This document shows, piece after piece, positions 57,320 to 64,000 of a DNA stretch of 64,000 nt. The notes beneath the pieces are model-generated. The model made no database searches and had not been told where the DNA came from. It saw only the letters and a program-made list of their open reading frames with translations. Every line of letters starts with the position of its first letter. Within the stretch, counting starts at the first letter, position 1. Origin of the DNA: Lineus longissimus (taxonomy: Eukaryota > Nemertea > Pilidiophora > Heteronemertea > Lineidae); assembly GCF_910592395.1 (NCBI RefSeq), contig NC_088326.1:6393001-6457000 (forward strand), given 5' to 3'. A program made the position numbers and the translations under genes.

Positions 57320-58359
57320 TAAGGCGGCTCGCTAAAGTGCCATTTGGGGGTCGTGTTTCGTCTCGAAATTTTGCACGTTTGCAGGTGATATGTTATCCTG
57401 ATGCAACGTCATGTTTATTTTCGGAAATTTACTTCAGCGGAGCAGTAATGAGGGATTTTTAATCGGACACGGTCAATTCTCCTTCACTCACGGAAGCCAA
57501 GCCATTGCTGTTCAGTTATGCAGGGGATTAATGAATCACCTGCACTCCCTGTGGGGTGACTAACACTACCTGTTGAACGGCTGGCTGTAGGGGGATGATT
57601 GGAACAGCCTGTACACGTGTTGACCTGCTGAACCAAGGTTAATGTTATTTTCAATCCACGATTGTAGGTCACCTGATCTTCGAGATTTCGCGGGAAAGAA
57701 ATTGTAAACAAACGCATGTGTGCAGTTCAAATGTAAACAAAAATGTATTTTGATACTTTTGGTTGCTGGACTTGGGTTTTCCCGCAGTAAGGAGCTGGGG
57801 TCAAATTGATGGTCTATCGTATATTGGTACTGTATTAGCCAGAGCTAGCCCTTGATTATGAAGGGATTTTCAAATTAAGGTTACAATGGTATGTTTATGT
57901 GCTCACCACAGCTTTCAAAACTTGATGTATCTGAAGAGGCACTCTGAACTTGGCATGGCCTTATCAAGGAGCTGCTCACGGTGCTGAACTTCTAGCTTGC
58001 CTGTCGAGTAAGTGCCTTGCCCGAGATCATGCTACATGTAGGAGGAGCACGCATTTTAAAGTTTTAGTAGTGATAGTGCAATTGGTCCGAGCCATTTGGA
58101 GGCCGACATGTGAAGGCCTATCTGGGTTCTCCTTCATCTCCGTATAAAAAGGGGCATATTGCTGACTAAGGAACGAGGTATATTCACATTGCCTCATCAT
58201 CTCATTCGGACCAATTGATTTACTTTTATATGCACGCATACAGCACGCCACAGCTAGGTCCGAGTCTGTGGACAAATGGTTGGTTTAATTTGTCTCTTCG
58301 ATATTGCTCCTTTGATATTGCATTATATTTTCATTGCAATTCAATCTATTCAAGGTATA
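57320..58359 (+). repeat. dispersed 1-kb repeat, copy D (most complete)
   Basis: It runs from the AATTTTGCA...CTGATGCAACGTC block through GGTTTTCCCGCAGTAAGG to CTATTCAAGGTATA without interruption and serves as the reference for copies A and C. A TATA-like CCGTATAAAAAGG lies at about 58140. Confidence 0.8.
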
Positions 58360-58414
58360 GCCCATTTGAACCTGCCTGCGCCACGGGTACAATGCTAGTA
58401 CATGTATATTAAAC

Positions 58415-58459
58415 CAGAGTCTTTCTATACAATATACTATATTGTATAGAAAGACTCTG
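58415..58459. repeat. long perfect hairpin
   Basis: CAGAGTCTTTCTATACAATA is followed by a 5-nt loop and its exact complement. It lies 56 bp after the dispersed repeat. Confidence 0.8.
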
Positions 58460-59708
58460 ATTAAACATATCAAAAAGTTTGTTTCATTTACGGAGCCAAC
58501 GGTGGCGCCATCTAGTGTAGCGCAACATAGCGCAATGCATTTCTATTCATGGACTGGAGCGGGGGCCATGCACAGCTAGAACACCCCTCAAAAGGCATTA
58601 TTAAAACCGATAAAGTTTCCCATTAGAAACTGTTTTATTGATTCGAAGACATATACTTTACAATCATAAAGATTGCACGTACAACTGATACGAAATTAAT
58701 GTGTCATTTTGCTCCCAAAGTTGCATGAATTTGGCCCAAAACCATGGAATCCCCGGGGTTTTCCCGGCCTCAAGCGTTTCCTTTTAATGGGCCGTCCGCG
58801 ATTAGCATCGGATAATTAATATTCATGAAATTGATTTCCCGGGAAGGCATACCCGTTTGTGATTGAATAAGGGATTCGTGTGTCATAATAGCGGTTTCGA
58901 GAATTGACAGAAATAGCTGGCCTGGTTTCCAGGATGCGTGGCCGCTGAAAGCGCTGCTAGTGCTGTTGCTGTACATGCATATTCCCAATATTCCTGGAGG
59001 CAATATTGCGTGACGTCACTTAAAAAGCATCATGGCGTACTTCACTGCCGAGGAAGCAAATGTGATCATGGAAATTGGGTCGGAAAGCGCTGAAAATGTG
59101 TTGATTTCGTTCAATGTTTCGATTTTTTCAAACAACAGTGTTTATGTCATTGACTCGATTTTTTTGGCATCGTCGATATTTGATTCAAACATGTTCTTTC
59201 GGCCTTCGATGTGGCGACACACTCGTTTCGCCCAGTCCACGCGTCTAAAAATAGCTCGGTGGCTTACGTCATTTTGGCGCGAAATGTGAATGAAACAACA
59301 GGGGCGAAACCTTTTGATATGTGCATGGTGTTTCTCAACAACAACTTATCATCTGTAACCAAACTGTTCTAATTGAATGAATGCAAATTATTGGTATTGT
59401 CTCTGCTGCATTGTTGCCTAAGGTGCCAATTATTACTAATTATCGCTAATTAGAGATGACACATGCCCTTGACGTTTGTTGCCTGTCCCACTTAATCTGA
59501 GATCTTGGTCCCACTGGTCCACTTAGGATGCCCATTTTGGACTTTGGGACTGGCAATTTGAGGTGGTCCGGTCCGGATACCGAGGTGGTCCACTTACCGA
59601 CGGCCAGTTAATGGAAATCAATGATAAAATATTCGGGACTGGTCCAAAGCGATCCACTTAGGTAAGGTGGTCCACTCACCGAGGTGGTCCACAATCGAGG
59701 TTCTACTG

Positions 59709-60869
59709 TACATGGAGACTGGAAGATTGTCTTACGGCCAAGGGCCACACAGTATTTCACCAAGCATCACCCTTTCAAGTCTTTATGTGGTCCCGAAATG
59801 TTAAGCACTCATTCCGTCCTGGTTTCCCAGTTAATTGTTTCCAGTTTCTGTTATGATACAGTACTTAACAATCATCAATTAAGGCCAAAGGCCTTTTTGT
59901 TTACTGGTGTTTTGGCCGGAGGTTTGGAGTCTATATGCTACTGTCATCTATGTGGGGTCTTTTACTTGCCCTGGCATAGACACTTAAAAAGAAGGGACCA
60001 CAGGTTTTAGTCTCATGTGACAGACCCTCTATATCTGTATGTCATATTGAGCCTCATTGGGCACTGGTGCAGATTTAGGGGGCAAAAGGGATGTAGCCCC
60101 CCTTTTTTTGGGCAACCAACCATTATCACCCTTTCAGTGCTGGTTTTTCGTCAAGAAAAGATCCCCCACACTTCACAGACCACAGAAAAAAACCTGGTGA
60201 ACAACCCTCCTACAAGTCCACAACAGCAGCAGAGCCATCTATACTAAGGCTGATGAACTACACTACACTGTTCAGGCCTGATTGGGCCCCAAAAGTTAAA
60301 AACTGCCCCAAAATCCCACAATCCAATTGATTTGCAAAGGAAAGCTTTTACTTCACTGCGTTTTCCCATAAAATGCTACGAAAATACATTAGTCTGCAAA
60401 TATCAGATTTCCGATACTGTGCTGTGCCTACATTATTGACACTCACTCCACACCGCTTTTCCCAATTCCTGCATATAAGCAGTTGCATTTCTGTAGATTC
60501 TGTTTCTAGTCTAGTTCTTCTAGACCACCGGTAGTAAATTTAAATGCACGTTCTGGATAGTATTGCATGTGCGTGGAGATCATGCACTCCTTCAACAGCA
60601 TTTGAAATGTCTATTTTGAAAGTCAATGGGATGACATGGGGAAAATAAAGAACTTTGTAAAAACAAACAAAATTTCTTCCAATATTTGCCCACTCCACGT
60701 ACAATTTCCAAGAAAGTCCGACTAAAAAGTGTCCTCTTCATCCTTTCACAACAGCTAAACAAAGAAAACAAAGAAAAAGGAAATCAACAATTCATCTCCA
60801 TTTTTAAGCTTTATTTTGTCGCTACCATGTCCTCAAACACAAATCAGTTTCAAAAACTTATGTGATATA
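59709..60869. other. non-coding with SINE core fragment
   Basis: 59950-60020 (TTTTACTTGCCCTGGCATAG, AGGGACCACAGG) resembles the SINE at 15372. Nothing else recognised. Confidence 0.5.
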
Positions 60870-61265
60870 AATGTAGACATACTGGCCATTGTTATGCGAA
60901 CGAAATTACAAGTAATGTCATAATTATCATGTCTTTATAACAATTCAAACAAGCGTTATCTTATGTTGTCAGCACTTGCATATCTCCAATAACTAAAACA
61001 TCAGTCCTCCACAAAGACAGATTAATGAAGAAAAACTACCCAGTGGGCATTGTTATGCCAACAAACAAGGGTTATCTGATATTGTCACCACTTACATAAT
61101 GTCCAATAAACTAAACCATCAGTCCTCCACAAAGACAGATTAATGAAGAAAAACTACCCAGTGGGCATTGTTATGCCAACGAAATTACAAGCAATGTCAT
61201 AATTATCATGTATAACGATTGAAACAAGGGTTATCTGATATTGTGACCACTTACATATGTTATAT
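60870..61265. repeat. tandem repeats of about 125 bp in 3' flank of OB-fold gene
   Basis: CATCAGTCCTCCACAAAGAC and AAAACTACCCAGTGGGC occur twice, and AAGGGTTATCTGATATTG and GGCATTGTTATG-like phrases recur across three partial units. Confidence 0.8.
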
Positions 61266-61266
61266 T

Positions 61267-63930
61267 TTACATGAAGCTCAAAATGATTTTCTCCTGCACA
61301 ACCACTTGGACTGTTGATGGTACTTGTAAATTGGGAATGTCACAATCACTCCCAGACACATACGTTTCGGTTTCTCCATCTCTCACCACCAAGAATTCCA
61401 TAGTGCCTCCGCTGAGTTCTTTCATTGCAATGACCTCAAGCGTCACTTCCTCACTTTTCTCACTGACCTGAAAAAAAATTGAAGAATCACTCAGTCCTAT
61501 GTTATCATCATTTGAAGCAATTAAGCTGGCGTGTCCTCAATTCACATGCAAACAATGCATTATCCATCTATACTAGAATTTCCATTAAAATGATCCAGCA
61601 TGTAACTTCTGCAAATGACTTTGGATGCAATTTTTAGATTCCAAATTCAATCTTTCTTCAGTATATTTTCAAACAATTTCGAAGACCTGCAGTGATGAAG
61701 TAGGAGCCACCATATAAAGACAAAACAGACGTCATTGATTAATCTCTATAAATAGTGCATGCAAATTAACGAAAGAACACATCACAACATTTCACATCCA
61801 AAAACAGACTACTGGTCAAAATACTCAGTACATGTTTACACCACAACAATGAAAATGAAAGGAATGAAAATAAATATCCATCCAATGCATAATAATTACC
61901 CCTTTCACACCCTTCTTTTTCCTACTTGTGCACATTTTTAGTTTCTTGGGTATCCCAAGCTTCTTCTTGAATAGTTCTAATACTCCCCCCTCCTTAAACT
62001 TACTTCAACTACAGTTTCTGTGAATCCCTAAACTTACTTCAACTACAGTTTCTTTGGTGTCTTTCACAGAAGTGTACTCATGAAACTTGTCCACTTCCAC
62101 GCCTTTGATAACTGCATATTTGTTGACATCGTCCTCAGTCAGCATGTCCGAATTGTCACCCCAACACTTCACCAATAACGATGTTGACCCATCAGACACT
62201 TTCACATCCCTGCGGCACCAATTAGGTCCTGTCTTTTTGGGGGAAACCTGAAATTGAATAGATTGATGACATAAATATAATAGTAATACCTATTTACATT
62301 TTTAACACTAAAAAAATTAGGCTCAGTAGAGTAACCTAAACCAAAGCTATTATTTTATTTGGCGCGAGTCCTTTAGCAGTTAGTACAACAACATTAGTCC
62401 TAAGACAAGGCTATGACAAAAAGAGGAAACCACAGTAGTCCTGTCATAACTATCTGTCTGGTCCTGTTCAGAACCATCCTCTTTTCTGTACAGCGAAATA
62501 GCTAATTTGGCCATCAAGTCATGGTCATGCCCCCCACAGGTGACCACCGAAAAACGTCCAAATGGGTCATTTGCCCCCCCCCCCCCCCACGCACACAATA
62601 AAACATGGAAATTAGCAAAATCTTACTCTATGAAGAAGCAAAATCTAAGCATTAGCTAACAAAGTTTCAGCAATTCACTATCAGAGATGAGAATCAGCAA
62701 GTTACGAAAATTCCACAAGATATGAAAGATATCATCGTAAAAATACTGCAATAGGAAATTTGCAATGATTAGATCTTCTTCTACTTTTGTTTTATTCACT
62801 GAAATCACCTAACCGGCAAAACACATTGTGCCAGTATCCAAGGCACCAAAAGCAACTGTTTAGGTCACTTAACTGACTTACCGATTGCACAGTCCCTTCC
62901 AAAGATACCCTGCGCCTCTTCGGAGATTGCATGACTTCTGGCAGTGATACAAAGGGTGGGTTGAAAAAACAATGTTCTGTATCATTGTTGTAGACAAAGG
63001 CAGCAGTAGGGAAAATCTGAAAAAGCACAATTTCATGTACAGGTTTACGTTTGTAGCTATGTCTGTATGAATTGTACAAGTATCAATTGTCACAGAACAT
63101 CATGTCTCTGTATATACATGTACTATTCATTTGGTGGGCTATGGTTTTATAACATGTAAAAAGAAACTAGAACTTGGCTCAATGTCCTTTTGCATTACAT
63201 TATAGCGAATAGCTTATAATTGGCCAATAGTTTATGCTCACCACCTTATATATTGCCACCTTTAGAATTAAAATACGTAGCCACAACATAAGTACTAGAG
63301 TAGGCCATCGCCATTGAATAAACCTGGCACTAACTTTCATTTTGCAATTTACGAATTGCCTGTTCGTTTTGCAATTTACAAATGGCCATCGACGATGTTC
63401 CTTCACTTTTTTGCATCACCTCAGCGCCACCCGCGAGCCCTAATTGTATTACGCTAGGTTGATTGCTGCCAGAATGTTTTCCCGCCATAAAAGTATGACG
63501 CCGCTACTACGTTACACGTGGACTCGTGTCAAAAACTTTTATTCGTACTACGACATCTGTGTTGGTGGGTCTTTTCCCGTAATAGGCTAGCGCCAGGTTA
63601 ACCACTTCACGTTTTCAACTGATACAAATAAAAAATACGGCAAGCGGTTTAATGAAAATTCAAAACTGAATACATGTACAATGTACTTACTTTACTGGAT
63701 TGTTGTAGCCGCATGGATTTCCTTTCCTCGGTAATGATTCCGTCAGTAACCATGACGAACGCGTCTGCTTTCAATAAAGAACAGTTGACTGACATGGGCC
63801 AATACACATTGTACGCATGTTCATCTCTGCCTTCGATAATGACAGACGCCATGTACGTCTTTCCAGCACACGTCGGCGTTCCCAGTATTTTAACTTTGGA
63901 CACATTCCTTATTCCTTGTGAAGTGGCCAT
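61267..63930 (-). CDS. RPA-like OB-fold protein, complete four-exon gene
   Basis: Exons on the minus strand: 63930-63691 (ATG, 80 codons), 63016-62882 (45), 62247-62038 (70) and 61467-61267 (66 plus stop). All have GT-AG borders (donors GTAAGT, acceptors TTTCAG-like), and every intron is phase 0, giving about 261 residues. Exon 1 has KADAFVMVTDG and a basic end, and exon 2 carries SPKRRRVSLEGTVQS with a possible nuclear signal. Exons 2-3 read SLEGTVQSVSPKKTG, then DVKVSDGSTSLLVKCWGDN and VDKFHEYTSVKDTKETVVEV, the strand pattern of an RPA70-type OB fold that binds single-stranded DNA or a protein partner. The function is otherwise unknown. Confidence 0.75.
61996..62053 (-). repeat. tandem duplication containing the exon 3 splice donor
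   Basis: AAACTTACTTCAACTACAG (plus strand) occurs at 61997 and again about 33 nt later at 62030. Each copy includes the same exon end and GTAAGT donor, so two donors compete. Using the distal one would add residues and then read toward a stop near 62005. Confidence 0.75.
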
Positions 63931-64000
63931 AGTTACGCGTATTAATGAAACTGAGTCAGTACAGGTCCCCTTTTTAATTTTGTGAGTGATCTGGCGAAAA
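63931..64000. other. 5' flank of the OB-fold gene
   Basis: Upstream of the ATG. Too short to define a promoter. Confidence 0.3.

Larger units (their letters stand above)
57152..59708. mobile_element. 2.56-kb Tigger/pogo-like non-autonomous element
   Basis: It begins CAGTAGAACCTCGGTAAG and ends with the inverted CGAGGTTCTACTG, flanked by TA on both sides, as in pogo-type elements. Subterminal repeats of GGTGGTCCACTTA occur at both ends. No transposase is present. The interior holds copy D of the dispersed 1-kb repeat and a long hairpin. Confidence 0.85.

Overview
The window is eukaryotic and most likely from a marine invertebrate. It has GT-AG introns, low and patchy gene density, three classes of transposon, tRNA-derived SINE pieces, a metazoan Golgi-type carbohydrate sulfotransferase and abundant TACATGTA and AGGCCTA words. 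Nothing looks bacterial or organellar. The phylum cannot be fixed from this window; lophotrochozoan or ambulacrarian would fit.

Layout. (1) 0.7-12.3 kb: one long coding exon of a multi-copy metazoan gene (diverged FEN/PIN-like nuclease signature plus a CXC cysteine cluster) is split by an 8.56 kb Ty3/Gypsy element. The element has identical 168-bp LTRs, a 5-bp TATAT target duplication and complete Gag and Pol. It also carries an extra 5' ORF encoding an SGNH/GDSL hydrolase. The host reading frame resumes exactly after the target duplication. (2) 12.7-24 kb: a 509-bp foldback element, a SINE, a dispersed 1-kb repeat split by another insertion, a tandem duplication, and a decayed pogo-type transposase on the minus strand. 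(3) 16.9 and 25.0 kb: signal-anchor exon and catalytic exon of a carbohydrate sulfotransferase. (4) 26-35.6 kb: repeat-dense DNA with a 926-bp MITE whose empty site survives in a second repeat copy, a 62-bp satellite and palindromic CGCTACGTAGCG repeats.

(5) 35.6-48.5 kb is the most unusual part. A Ty3/Gypsy Gag-protease-RT-RNase H polyprotein, cut off before integrase, runs without a stop into the catalytic lobe of a protein kinase. Eight to nine exons with compatible splice phases then add a papain-like cysteine peptidase (Cys ... Asp-x-His, herpesvirus-tegument/C76-like) and a GCM/FLYWCH-like zinc finger with a MULE-type DDE transposase. The last coding exon is itself split by a 610-bp MITE with a 9-bp target duplication, and a second MITE with a 9-bp duplication sits just past the stop codon. 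Kinase, deubiquitinase-like peptidase and transposase in one predicted gene is the best candidate here for an undescribed system.

(6) 48.8-60 kb: repeat arrays, two small candidate exons of an unidentified gene, a 5'-truncated CR1/L2-type LINE and a 2.56 kb Tigger-like element with nested repeats. (7) 61.3-63.9 kb, minus strand: a complete four-exon gene, all junctions phase 0, for a protein of about 261 residues with an RPA-like OB fold.

Four separate insertions (18.5, 29.2, 47.6 and 48.5 kb) have perfect 9-bp target duplications, the Mutator-superfamily size, in the same window as a MULE transposase gene. All exon joins and family names come from reading the sequence; no database search was run.
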